From Planosporangium flavigriseum (GTDB lineage: Bacteria > Actinomycetota > Actinomycetes > Mycobacteriales > Micromonosporaceae), in NCBI RefSeq assembly GCF_011947225.1, contig NZ_JAATVW010000007.1, forward strand, positions 1 through 64,000: a DNA stretch of 64,000 nt, in the 5' to 3' direction. The translations under genes and the position numbers were made by a program. Shown here in pieces: positions 41,848 to 50,174 of the stretch. Position 1 is the stretch's first letter. Each line of letters begins with the position of its first letter. The notes under the pieces are model-generated. The model saw only the letters and a program-made list of their open reading frames with translations, made no database searches and had not been told where the DNA came from.

Positions 41848-41968
41848 ACAAGGAGGGGAGTATTCCCTCGCGACGACGTCGTCAACACGGCGGCCACGAC
41901 CTTCGGGTCATCGGTTGCCCGGCGTCGCCGGTCGCCGGTTAAGGCGGCGGGAGAGACCTCCGGAGTCA
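41848..41968 (+). promoter_or_regulatory. yybP-ykoY manganese riboswitch
   Basis: The leader before the TerC gene has the 5' hallmark GGAGGGGAGTA (41852-41862), the central GCCGGTCGCCGGTTAAGGC region (41927-41945) and the 3' hallmark GGCGGGAGAGACCTCC (41946-41961). The 5' GGAGG can pair with 3' CCTCC to close P1. This class senses Mn2+ and commonly controls TerC/YkoY and MntP-type exporters, so the gene is expected to be switched on by manganese. Confidence 0.85.
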
Positions 41969-42043
41969 CTAATTGCACACGTGGTGCGCCGGGAAGCCCC
42001 GGCGTTCTGTTGGCGTGCATGTGTCTACCGGAGGGGCACCCAT

Positions 42044-43090
42044 ATGAACGTCTCGACCTCGGTTTGGGCTATCACTCTCGTCGTTCTCGGCGCGTTACTG
42101 CTGTTTGATCTGGTGATCGTCGGCCGTCGCCCGCACGAACCGTCCGTTCGCGAGTGCGCGCTCTGGATCACCTTCTACGTGGGCCTGGCGGTCCTGTTCG
42201 GCATCGGTGTCTGGGCGGCACACGGCGGGGACTATGCCGGGCAGTTCTTCGCCGGCTGGATCACCGAGTACAGCCTCTCGGTCGACAACCTCTTCGTCTT
42301 CGTGATCATCATGGCCCGCTTCGCCGTGCCGCGGAGCGCCCAGCAGAAGGTGCTGCTGGTCGGCATCGTGCTGGCGCTGCTCATGCGCGGCGCGTTCATC
42401 GCGGTCGGCGCGGCCGCGATCAGCCGCTTCGAGTGGGTGTTCTACCTGTTCGGCGCGTTCCTCGTGTACACCGCGGTCAAGCTCGCCAGCGGCGGGGAGG
42501 ACGAGGGCGAGGAGTTCAAGGAGAACGTGATGATCCGGTGGGCGCGCCGGATGCTCCCGATGTCCGACCGGTACAACAACGCGCGCATGACGATCCAGGT
42601 GAATGGGAGCCGGCTGCTCACGCCGCTGTTGATCGTGATGATCGCCATCGGCACGACCGACCTGATCTTCGCCCTCGACTCGATTCCGGCGATCTTCGGT
42701 CTGACCCAGGAGCCCTACCTCGTCTTCACGGCGAACGTGTTCGCGCTGATGGGGCTGCGGCAGCTGTACTTCCTGCTCGGCGACCTGCTCAACCGCCTGG
42801 TCTACCTGTCGGTGGGGCTGTCGCTGGTGCTGGGGTTCATCGGCGTGAAACTGGTCTTCCACGCGCTGCACAACAACAACGTCCCCTTCATCAACGGCGG
42901 TGAGCACGTCGGTTGGGCGCCGGAGATCTCGACCCAGATTTCGCTCGCGGTCATTCTTGGTACGCTCGCGATCACGGCAGTCGCCAGCCTCATCAAGTCC
43001 CGCTCGGTTGCCCGCCGCGAGTTGATCGGCCCAGCCGCGACGATGGAATCGGCCCAGGAGGCGCGCGACCGGGACCGCGTCACGGACTGA
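42044..43090 (+). CDS. TerC-family membrane protein, probable manganese exporter
   Basis: 348 residues, about eight or nine helices. The TerC hallmarks are EYSLSVDNLFVFVIIMARF and TDLIFALDSIPAIFGLTQEP, each with acidic residues inside the membrane (DN and DS pairs) that bind the metal. In this family the Alx/YkoY branch exports Mn2+, sometimes to metallate exoenzymes. ATG 42044 has GGAGGGG upstream. The preceding Mn riboswitch strongly supports manganese as substrate rather than tellurite. Confidence 0.9.
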   Translation: MNVSTSVWAITLVVLGALLLFDLVIVGRRPHEPSVRECALWITFYVGLAVLFGIGVWAAHGGDYAGQFFAGWITEYSLSVDNLFVFVIIMARFAVPRSAQQKVLLVGIVLALLMRGAFIAVGAAAISRFEWVFYLFGAFLVYTAVKLASGGEDEGEEFKENVMIRWARRMLPMSDRYNNARMTIQVNGSRLLTPLLIVMIAIGTTDLIFALDSIPAIFGLTQEPYLVFTANVFALMGLRQLYFLLGDLLNRLVYLSVGLSLVLGFIGVKLVFHALHNNNVPFINGGEHVGWAPEISTQISLAVILGTLAITAVASLIKSRSVARRELIGPAATMESAQEARDRDRVTD

Positions 43091-43100
43091 TTCCGCCGAC

Positions 43101-43153
43101 CCGGGATCCCGCCGCACGAACAGGCCGAGGGTCGGTGTCGGCGGCGATCCCGG
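43101..43153 (+). terminator. Terminator after the TerC gene
   Basis: CCGGGATCCCGCCG (43101-43114) pairs with 43139-43153 over 14 bp with one bulged C, 24-nt loop, 10 nt after the stop. Confidence 0.6.
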
Positions 43154-43231
43154 TGTGGGTACCCACCCGGTCGTGTGCCGAAGGCGCATAAGGCAGGCTG
43201 TCTCTCGCGGAAACGACATAACGGAGGCGGC

Positions 43232-44041
43232 ATGCTCGAGCGCGGTCTGGGTCTGGTCGGTGCGCCCAACACCCGTGACTTAGGTGGCATCGTCACCGTC
43301 GACGGCCGGCGCCTGCGCTCCGGCGTGCTGATGCGCGCCAGCGCGCTGGGGCGCCTGACCGACGGTGACGTGGCGGTACTGGCCGAACGGAAGCTGGCCC
43401 ACGTCGTGGACCTGCGCGACACGAGCGAGATCGAGACCGCCCCGCCGGACCGGTTACCCACCGACCCCGCACCGCGGGTACGCCACATCCCGGTGTTCGA
43501 TCCCGAGCACCCGGTCTTCACGTACGTGTCGGCGGTGCTGATGGGGCACGACGTCGCGGCGACGCCCGTCGCCGGGGTCGACGGCTCGCCGGGCGCGATG
43601 GTCGAGCTGTACCGCTGGATGGTGGGTGACGAGGGTGCCACCGCCGGGTTCGCCGTCGCGATCCGGGCGGTCGCCGATGCCGCCGGCGAGCCGCTGCTGT
43701 TCCACTGCAGCGCCGGCAAGGATCGTACTGGCTGGCTGGCGGCGGTCCTGCTCAGCATCGTCGGGGTGGACCGGGACACGATCACGGCTGACTATCTGGC
43801 CACGAACGGCTACTCCCGGGCCACCCATGTAGCGATCATGGATGCGATGCGGGCGAAGGGGCGCCTGGTGCAGCCGGAGGTGCTGCTGCCGCTGTTTGAG
43901 GTACGCCCGGAGTACCTGGCAGCCGCGTACGGCGAGGTGGAGCAGCGGTACGGCGGCATGGAGCGGTACGTGCGCGATGCGCTCGGCGTGGACGCCGACA
44001 CCGCCGACGCCCTCCGCGACCTGTTACTCGATCGGCCCTGA
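43232..44041 (+). CDS. Tyrosine/serine protein phosphatase (PtpB-like)
   Basis: 269 residues. The N-terminal NTRDLGG segment is diagnostic of the Y_phosphatase3/PtpB group. The catalytic loop HCSAGKDRTG supplies nucleophile Cys159 and Arg165, and the acidic DLRDTSE segment is about residue 60. It is cytosolic or secreted (no signal peptide seen). The substrate may be a phosphoprotein or phosphoinositide. ATG 43232 has GGAGG only 4 nt upstream. The next gene starts directly after its stop. Confidence 0.88.
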   Translation: MLERGLGLVGAPNTRDLGGIVTVDGRRLRSGVLMRASALGRLTDGDVAVLAERKLAHVVDLRDTSEIETAPPDRLPTDPAPRVRHIPVFDPEHPVFTYVSAVLMGHDVAATPVAGVDGSPGAMVELYRWMVGDEGATAGFAVAIRAVADAAGEPLLFHCSAGKDRTGWLAAVLLSIVGVDRDTITADYLATNGYSRATHVAIMDAMRAKGRLVQPEVLLPLFEVRPEYLAAAYGEVEQRYGGMERYVRDALGVDADTADALRDLLLDRP

Positions 44042-45601
44042 GTGCCCGGGCGCATGCCGATCCAGCCGAACGCCGAATCGCACTGCCGGGAGGACGACCC
44101 GGCGGGGCAGCCCGCGAGGAGAAGCGCCCGATCCGCCGTTGTGGCGCGGTACGCCGGCCTGGCCGCCACGACGCTCATGGCGCTGCTGTCGTGGTCCGTC
44201 GGTGCGCTGCCGTGGCAGCAGCCCCACCAACTGGCAGCAGGGGCGCCGATGCTGCCCGGGCTGGTCTGGCACCGGGTCGGCCTCGGGCTGTGGCTGGTGG
44301 CGATGGCGGTGCTGGTGGCCGCGTGGTGGGTGCTGGGCAGGGAGGTGCGCCACCGCCGGGTGACCCCCCGAGCGGTCATCGTCACCGCGGCGCTGTGGGC
44401 GGTGCCGCTGCTGGTGGCTGCGCCGCTCGCCAGCCATGATGTCTACTCGTACGCCTGCCAGGGGCAGGCCTACCTGGCCGGGGCCGACCCGTACCGGGTG
44501 GGGCCGTCCGCCCTGCCGTGCCGGTGGCTGACGGCCGTGCCGCCGATCTGGCGCGGCCAGCCCGCACCGTACGGTCCGGTCGCCGTCCTGGTGGCTGCTG
44601 CCGCCGCGCACGGCTCGCTGTTGGGTGCTGTGGCAATGCTGCGGTTCGCCGCGGTCGCCGGCCTGGTGCTGCTCGCGATCGGACTGCCGGCCCTCGCCGC
44701 CCGCTGCGGTGCCCGCCCGGCCACCGCGCTCTGGCTGGGGCTGGCCAACCCGGTGGTGCTGGTCCATCTGGTCGGCGGTGCGCACCACGACGCGCTCACC
44801 GCCGGCCTCGTCGTCGCCGGGCTGGCGCTCGTCGCCGGCGGGCGCGCCGTCCCTGGCGCTGCGGTGGTCGGCGTCGCCGTCGCGGTGAAGGCGACCGCCG
44901 TCGTCGTGCTGCCCTTCGCCGTCCTGCTCGCGGTCGTGGCGTCGCGAAGCGCGTCGACGCGCACGGTCGGGCACAGGTGGGTGCGGGCAATGCTGGCCGT
45001 CGGCGCGGCCGCCGCTGCCGCCTTCACCGCGCTGACGCTCGCCGCCGGCCTGGACCTGGGCTGGACGGCTGCCTTGCCCGTCTCCCACCAGCCGGTGTCC
45101 TGGATGTCACCGCCCAGCGCGGTGGGCGCGGTCGTGGGTGCTGTGGTGGGCGGATTCTCGCTGTCCGGTGTCCCCGCCTCAGTCGAGGTGGCGCGCGCCG
45201 TCGCGCTGTACGGCGCGCTGCCGGCGGTCCTGCTGGCGCTGTGGTGGTGGGCCGCCCGATCCGGGAACCTCCGGGCCGTCACCGCGGCGGCCGGTGCGGC
45301 TCTCGCGGCGACCGTGGTTCTCGCGCCGGTGGTCTACCCCTGGTATGTGGTGACCCCGGCGGCCGTGCTCGCCGCCGCGGCGAGCGGCCGGGTCGTACGC
45401 GCCGTCGCCGTGGTGGTCGGTGTGCTCAGCTTTGTCGTCCTGCCCAACAGCCTGAACCTCGCGATCGTCACCCGCTGGCCGGGCGTGATCGCCGAGGTCG
45501 TCGCCCTGCTCGCGCTCGCGGTGTGGGCGATCAGCCGCAGCCGCGCAGCATCGATGGGGCGCACCCGACAAGAGGCCGGGGCCAGCGCCGTGAAGCGCTG
45601 A
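44042..45601 (+). CDS. mptB: Polyprenol-phosphate-mannose alpha-1,6-mannosyltransferase, MptB-like
   Basis: 519 residues with about 12-13 hydrophobic segments, a GT-C fold membrane glycosyltransferase. The acidic loop after the second helices, LASHDVYSYACQGQAYLAG, holds the expected catalytic Asp, followed by DPYRVGPSALPC. Family members extend the mannan core of lipomannan and lipoarabinomannan on the outer face of the membrane using polyprenol-phosphate mannose. GTG 44042 immediately follows the phosphatase stop (ATG 44054 is an alternative). Assignment to MptB rather than MptA or a relative rests on the DVYSYACQG pattern. Confidence 0.75.
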   Translation: MPGRMPIQPNAESHCREDDPAGQPARRSARSAVVARYAGLAATTLMALLSWSVGALPWQQPHQLAAGAPMLPGLVWHRVGLGLWLVAMAVLVAAWWVLGREVRHRRVTPRAVIVTAALWAVPLLVAAPLASHDVYSYACQGQAYLAGADPYRVGPSALPCRWLTAVPPIWRGQPAPYGPVAVLVAAAAAHGSLLGAVAMLRFAAVAGLVLLAIGLPALAARCGARPATALWLGLANPVVLVHLVGGAHHDALTAGLVVAGLALVAGGRAVPGAAVVGVAVAVKATAVVVLPFAVLLAVVASRSASTRTVGHRWVRAMLAVGAAAAAAFTALTLAAGLDLGWTAALPVSHQPVSWMSPPSAVGAVVGAVVGGFSLSGVPASVEVARAVALYGALPAVLLALWWWAARSGNLRAVTAAAGAALAATVVLAPVVYPWYVVTPAAVLAAAASGRVVRAVAVVVGVLSFVVLPNSLNLAIVTRWPGVIAEVVALLALAVWAISRSRAASMGRTRQEAGASAVKR

Positions 45602-45614
45602 CCCCGGCCTCTTT
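45572..45614. terminator. Shared terminator, mannosyltransferase and typA
   Basis: GAGGCCGGGG (45572-45581) pairs with 45602-45611, and CAGCGC (45583-45588) with GCGCTG (45595-45600), one C/A mismatch between, loop CGTGAA. TTT follows on the plus strand. It overlaps the mannosyltransferase stop codon. Confidence 0.8.
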
Positions 45615-45625
45615 GTGGCGTCGGA

Positions 45626-47488
45626 TCAGTTGGAGTGAGCCCGGCGGCGGAAGATCCGCTCGCGCTCCTTGTGGTCCAGGTGCACCTTGCGGATCCGTAC
45701 CGTCTCCGGCGTGACCTCCACGCACTCGTCCTCGCGGCAGAACTCCAGGGCCTGCTCCAGCGACAGCTTCCGCGGCGGGATCAGCTTCTCGGTTTCGTCG
45801 CTGGTGGACGCGCGCATGTTGGTGAGCTTCTTCTCCTTGGTGATGTTGACGTCCATGTCGTCGGCGCGGGAGTTCTCGCCGATGATCATTCCCTCGTACA
45901 CCTCGGTGGTCGGCTCGACGAACATCGTGCCGCGCTCCTGGAGGTTCATCATGGCGAACGGGGTGGCCACCCCGGCGCGGTCGGCGACCAGCGATCCGGT
46001 CGCCCGGGTGCGCAGCTCGCCGAACCACGGCTCGTAGCCCTCGAAGACGTGGTGCAGGATGCCGGTGCCCCGGGTGTCGGTGAGGAACTCGGTGCGGAAG
46101 CCGATCAGGCCGCGCGCCGGGACCAGCCACTCCATCCGGACCCAGCCGGTGCCGTGGTTGATCAGCTGCTCCATGCGGCCCTTGCGGGTGGCGAGCAGCT
46201 GGGTGATCGCGCCGAGGTACTCCTCGGGCGCGTCGATGGTCAGCCGCTCGACCGGCTCGTGTACCTTGCCGTCGATCTCGCGGGTGACGACCTGCGGCTT
46301 GCCGACGGTCAGTTCGTAGCCTTCGCGGCGCATCTGCTCGACCAGGATGGCCAGCGCCAGCTCGCCGCGGCCCTGTACCTCCCAGGCGTCGGGGCGCTCG
46401 GTCGGCAGGATGCGCAGCGAGACGTTACCGATGAGCTCCCGTTCGAGACGGTCCTTGACCAGCCGGGCCGTCACCTTCGCGCCCTTGACCCGGCCGGCGA
46501 GCGGCGACGTGTTGGTGCCGATGGTCATGGAGATGGCCGGCTCGTCGACGGTGATCCGCGGCAGCGGCTGCGGGTTCTCCGGGTCGGCGAGGGTGTCACC
46601 GATCATGATCTCGGGGATACCGGCGACCGCGATGATGTCGCCCGGCCCCGCCTCCTCGGCCGGCTTGCGCTCCAGCGCCTCCGTGATGAGCAGTTCGGAG
46701 ATGCGTACCCGCTCGGTCGAGCCGTCCTCGCGCAGCCAGGCCACGGTCTCGCCCTTGCGGATGGTGCCCTCGTGGACGCGGCACAGCGCCAGCCGCCCGA
46801 GGAACGGCGAGGCGTCGAGGTTGGTCACGTGGGCCTGCAGCGGGGCGCCCTCGGTGTAGGACGGCGCCGGGATGGTGTCGAGCAGGGTCTGGAACAGCGG
46901 CTGCAGGTTGTCGGAGTCGGGCTGGCCGCCGTCGTCGGGCTGGTTGAGCGAGGCGCGGCCGTCGCGGGCGCAGGCGTACACGATCGGGAAGTCGATCTGC
47001 GCCTCGTCGGCGTCCAGATCGAGGAAGAGCTCGTACGTGTCGTCGACGACCTCCTTGATCCGCGCGTCGGGGCGGTCCACCTTGTTGATCACCAGGATGA
47101 TCGGCAGCCGGGCCTTGAGCGCCTTGCGCAGCACGAACCGGGTCTGGGGGAGGGGACCCTCACTCGCGTCGACGAGCAGGACGACGCCGTCGACCATGGT
47201 CAGCCCACGCTCGACCTCGCCGCCGAAGTCGGCGTGGCCCGGGGTGTCGATGATGTTGATGGTGACGTCCTCGCCGTCGGGTCCGTGGTAACGGACCGCG
47301 GTGTTCTTGGCGAGGATCGTGATGCCCTTCTCCCGTTCGAGGTCCATGGAGTCCATGACCCGGTCGGCCATCTCGGCCCGGGAGTGCCATGCGCCGGACT
47401 GCCGGAGCATGGCATCGACCAGGGTGGTCTTGCCGTGGTCGACGTGGGCGACGATTGCGACGTTACGAAGATCGGAGCGGGTCTGCAT
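45626..47488 (-). CDS. typA: Ribosome-associated GTPase TypA/BipA
   Basis: 620 residues: G1 AHVDHGKTT, G2 region REKGITILAKN, G3 DTPGHADF, G4 NKVDRPDAR, then EF-G-like domains and the TypA-specific C-terminal domain (RGLIGFRTEFLTDTRG). It binds the ribosome like EF-G and helps 50S assembly and stress growth. The start is ATG 47488, which gives the family length; the upstream in-frame extension is Pro/Ala-rich and unlike TypA. Confidence 0.95.
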   Translation of the reverse strand: MQTRSDLRNVAIVAHVDHGKTTLVDAMLRQSGAWHSRAEMADRVMDSMDLEREKGITILAKNTAVRYHGPDGEDVTINIIDTPGHADFGGEVERGLTMVDGVVLLVDASEGPLPQTRFVLRKALKARLPIILVINKVDRPDARIKEVVDDTYELFLDLDADEAQIDFPIVYACARDGRASLNQPDDGGQPDSDNLQPLFQTLLDTIPAPSYTEGAPLQAHVTNLDASPFLGRLALCRVHEGTIRKGETVAWLREDGSTERVRISELLITEALERKPAEEAGPGDIIAVAGIPEIMIGDTLADPENPQPLPRITVDEPAISMTIGTNTSPLAGRVKGAKVTARLVKDRLERELIGNVSLRILPTERPDAWEVQGRGELALAILVEQMRREGYELTVGKPQVVTREIDGKVHEPVERLTIDAPEEYLGAITQLLATRKGRMEQLINHGTGWVRMEWLVPARGLIGFRTEFLTDTRGTGILHHVFEGYEPWFGELRTRATGSLVADRAGVATPFAMMNLQERGTMFVEPTTEVYEGMIIGENSRADDMDVNITKEKKLTNMRASTSDETEKLIPPRKLSLEQALEFCREDECVEVTPETVRIRKVHLDHKERERIFRRRAHSN

Positions 47489-47639
47489 ATGCGTTATTGT
47501 CCTGGATGTGATCATCGGCTGATGCCGGGGTGGATAGCGCCGCCGGGGACCGGCGGCGGGGACAGCTGAACTCGGTGCGGGTAGCGCGCTGACGGCGTCA
47601 ACGGTAACGTGCCCGCGCGCCGGGGAAGAGGTATCGGGG

Positions 47640-48530
47640 ATGGGCTCCGGCAGACGGGTGAAAATCATGGGTGCGGCGGCGGTGCTCGCCGGACTGCTCG
47701 TGGTGGCCGGCTGTGCCCGCGACACTCGAGGTGGCGCAGTCGATCTCCACGGCCGGTCCGCTGGAGAGCCCTACGGGGAGGCGAGCGCCACTCCAACTCC
47801 GGCCGCCAGCCCCACGGCCGCGCCGGCCGCGCCGATCGCACCGACCGCATCGGCCCGCCCGTCCGTGACGCCGAAGCCGACCCGGACGGCCAAGCCCGCG
47901 GCCGTGACGCCCTCGCGGGATCCGGTCAAGGCGGCGCAGCCGCTGCCACCGCCCCCGCACCAGCCGGGACCGCGGCCCACGTCGCCGCCGCCCGGCGCGA
48001 AGTGCCCGAGCTATACCGGTACGAACGCCCCGAAATCCGACGTCCGTGCCGCGCTGGACACCGTCGCCGGCACGAGCTTCTGGTACAACAGCGCCCCGCA
48101 GATCAGGATTCCCGAGAACCTCATGTACGCCGTGGCGTGGCAGGAGAGTGGCTGGCAGTCGGCGATCCTGGCCTGTGACGGCGGCATCGGCACGATGCAG
48201 ATCATGCCAGACACGGCGACCTGGTTGAACGACCGGTTCGCCCCCAAGAACTACGACGTCCACACGGTCACGGGCAACATCATGCTCGGCGGCGAGTACC
48301 TGTCCTGGCTGGTCAAGTACTTCGGGGACGCGTACTACGAGAGCAACTACGACCTGTCGGTCCCGGCGCCGGCGGGGAGCGTCTCGCTGCTGGACAGCGT
48401 GGTCTCCGCGTACAACTACGGGCCCGGCGCGGTCCATCCGGACCAGGGTGAGGCCGGCATCCCCAACTGGCAGTACGTCAACAACGTGGAGGCGTTGATG
48501 ACCAACTGCCCGTGCCTCGCCGCTTCTTAG
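47640..48530 (+). CDS. Lytic transglycosylase-like lipoprotein
   Basis: 296 residues. The signal ends at lipobox VVAGC (Cys25). A Pro/Ala/Thr-rich linker (residues about 50-120) reaches through the wall to an SLT-like domain: AVAWQESGWQSAI with the catalytic Glu, GGIGTMQIMPDTATWL and VVSAYNYGPGAV. Predicted to cleave peptidoglycan glycan strands outside the membrane. It is divergent from typA (151 nt between starts). A very strong hairpin ends it. Confidence 0.82.
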   Translation: MGSGRRVKIMGAAAVLAGLLVVAGCARDTRGGAVDLHGRSAGEPYGEASATPTPAASPTAAPAAPIAPTASARPSVTPKPTRTAKPAAVTPSRDPVKAAQPLPPPPHQPGPRPTSPPPGAKCPSYTGTNAPKSDVRAALDTVAGTSFWYNSAPQIRIPENLMYAVAWQESGWQSAILACDGGIGTMQIMPDTATWLNDRFAPKNYDVHTVTGNIMLGGEYLSWLVKYFGDAYYESNYDLSVPAPAGSVSLLDSVVSAYNYGPGAVHPDQGEAGIPNWQYVNNVEALMTNCPCLAAS

Positions 48531-48543
48531 CCGACCCCGCGTA

Positions 48544-48590
48544 CGTGATCGGGGTGGTGAACCGGACTCCGGTTCACCACCCCGATCACG
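48544..48590. terminator. 22-bp perfect stem terminator
   Basis: Arms 48544-48565 (beginning CGTGATCGGGGTGGTGAACC) and 48569-48590 are perfect complements around loop ACT. It sits 14 nt after one stop and 16 nt before the convergent stop at 48606, so it serves both directions. Confidence 0.85.
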
Positions 48591-48605
48591 GCGTCGAGTG
48601 GGCGA

Positions 48606-48908
48606 TCAGTCAGGCCACGTGCCGGTCAGCTTTCGGAAGCCCGCCGCGCCGCTCCGGTCGACCGCGGCCTTCACCAGGCCGAAGATCGCACCCTGGAGCG
48701 CGGCCGCGGTCAGCACCTCGGCCCAGGTGTAATCCTCAGACCTGGCGTGCGGAGCCTCCTCCTCGCCACTGATCTTCTTCCACACCTGCTTGAACACGAC
48801 GCTGGCCAGGACACCCCCGGCGACCCCGACGGCGAGGCTGAGCGGTTTGTAGAGCGCCTTGGCCATGGGGTCGCCGTCCCGGTCGCCCGTAGTGCGCTTG
48901 TTGCTCAC
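48606..48908 (-). CDS. DUF4235 protein
   Basis: 100 residues. Two hydrophobic stretches (LSLAVGVAGGVLASVVFKQVW and VLTAAALQGAIFGLVKAAV) flank an acidic linker, matching DUF4235 membrane proteins. Function is unknown. It overlaps the upstream gene by 4 nt (GTGA) and is last in a three-gene operon usual for actinobacteria. Confidence 0.82.
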   Translation of the reverse strand: MSNKRTTGDRDGDPMAKALYKPLSLAVGVAGGVLASVVFKQVWKKISGEEEAPHARSEDYTWAEVLTAAALQGAIFGLVKAAVDRSGAAGFRKLTGTWPD

Positions 48909-49294
48909 CTACTCCTCCTCCACCGCATGAACCACACGACCAGCGCGGCGGCGCCCACCACCACGACGAGGGGGACCGGGTTCCGGCGCACCCGGGACGC
49001 CAGCTCCTGGGCCTTCTCGGGCGCCTCGACCGCCGCCGTCCTGGCCTCGACGGCCGCGCTCTGGATCCCCTCCCGTACCCGCGCTTTGGCCTCGTCGGCG
49101 GTCTCCTGCAGCCGGGCCTTGAGGTCCACCTTGGCCGCCAGCGCCTGTACGGTCTCGCCGAGTTCGGCGCGGGTGTGTTCGATGTCCGCTCGTAGCTCGT
49201 CGACATCGCTCGGCGGCGCGGAGCGCTCCGGCCGGTCCGGAGACGGCCGGTCAGGCGACCTCGCCGCACCGTCCGAGGCGTCTGGCGTCGTCAT
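48905..49294 (-). CDS. DUF3618 protein
   Basis: 129 residues. The DUF3618 core is VDELRADIEHTRAELGETVQ (residues about 30-50), followed by an amphipathic Ala/Glu-rich helix and one C-terminal transmembrane segment (VPLVVVVGAAALVVWFM) ending in Arg. The coiled-coil-like middle suggests a membrane-tethered scaffold. It overlaps both operon neighbours by 4 nt. Confidence 0.85.
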   Translation of the reverse strand: MTTPDASDGAARSPDRPSPDRPERSAPPSDVDELRADIEHTRAELGETVQALAAKVDLKARLQETADEAKARVREGIQSAAVEARTAAVEAPEKAQELASRVRRNPVPLVVVVGAAALVVWFMRWRRSR

Positions 49295-49728
49295 CGAACT
49301 CCCCTCTCCTTGACCGCCTCCGAGACGGTCTCGATGTCCTCCTTCAGGCTGTCCACTGTCCGCCTGGGTACCGGTGGGGTCGCCTTCTTGACCTGTGCGC
49401 GGCCGAGCATCGCCATCACCCCCGCGATGGCCATCAGCACGACCCCGACGATCAGGGTGGCCAGCCAGGCGGGCATGACCAGCGCGAGGAGCAGCACGAC
49501 AGTCGCCAGCAGACCGGCTCCGCCGTAGAACGCCACGATACCGGCGGCGCCCAACATGCCGGCCCCGACGCCGGCCTGCTTGCCCTTGCGGCTGAGCTCG
49601 AGCTGCGCCAGCCGCAGCTCGTCGCGGACCAGGTGCGTGACCTGCTCGGACGCGAGCTTCACCAGCTCGGCGGTGGACCGGCCGTCGACTCGTTCGGCGG
49701 TCCGTTCTTGGTTCATCAGGTTCGTCAT
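49291..49728 (-). CDS. Phage holin-like (Phage_holin_3_6/DUF1469) membrane protein
   Basis: 145 residues. An N-terminal amphipathic helix (STAELVKLASEQVTHLVRDE) is followed by two strong transmembrane hairpin helices (GMLGAAGIVAFYGGAGLLAT, ATLIVGVVLMAIAGVMAM) and a charged tail. ATG 49728 has AAAGGAG 5 nt upstream. Despite the family name it is a chromosomal protein that accompanies DUF3618 and DUF4235 and is often linked with envelope stress. Confidence 0.82.
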   Translation of the reverse strand: MTNLMNQERTAERVDGRSTAELVKLASEQVTHLVRDELRLAQLELSRKGKQAGVGAGMLGAAGIVAFYGGAGLLATVVLLLALVMPAWLATLIVGVVLMAIAGVMAMLGRAQVKKATPPVPRRTVDSLKEDIETVSEAVKERGVR

Positions 49729-49847
49729 CGTGGCTCCTTTCGGGCCCTTACCGGTTGGTTCCCCAGGGCGGCAGGTGCTAATCACCGAATGTCAGCGGCT
49801 CCCACGGGGTATGCGTTGTGGTGAGTTGCCGCTACAGGAGGACAGTG

Positions 49848-50102
49848 ATGGATGTGACCTACCACGAAACGCCCGACGATGTGGCCAGGCCCGGCCTTGG
49901 CGTCGAGCCCGGGGCATTGAGCACCGACGACCTGCTCCGCGAGCTGCGTGTCCTGCACGATCGGCGGCACCTCACGTTCCGCCACGGCTCTGATGACGCG
50001 CTGGCCCACCACGACCGGCGCACCGCCGAATTGGAGCGGGAGTACCTGCGACGCTTTCCGGACCGCGAGGTCGATCCGCATCGGCTGCGGCAAGATGACT
50101 GA
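49848..50102 (+). CDS. DUF6158-like small protein
   Basis: 84 residues starting at ATG 49848 with AGGAGG 6 nt upstream. It is highly charged, with no membrane segment; the core LSTDDLLRELRVLHDRRHLT and HHDRRTAELEREYLRRFPDR form helices that match the small DUF6158 family common in actinobacteria. Function unknown. It is divergent from the holin-like operon (119 nt). Confidence 0.7.
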   Translation: MDVTYHETPDDVARPGLGVEPGALSTDDLLRELRVLHDRRHLTFRHGSDDALAHHDRRTAELEREYLRRFPDREVDPHRLRQDD

Positions 50103-50174
50103 ACCATCGCCGTGACGCTCGACGTATCGGCGCGGTAAGCGGGCGACGGTAGGGACCATCGCCCGCTTACCGTC

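Noticed and set aside
45635-47569. 644-codon frame antisense to typA
   Set aside because: Composition typical of GC-driven antisense frames.
49291-49728. Prophage remnant (holin-like gene)
   Set aside because: No other phage gene nearby; the holin-like/DUF3618/DUF4235 trio is a normal chromosomal operon.
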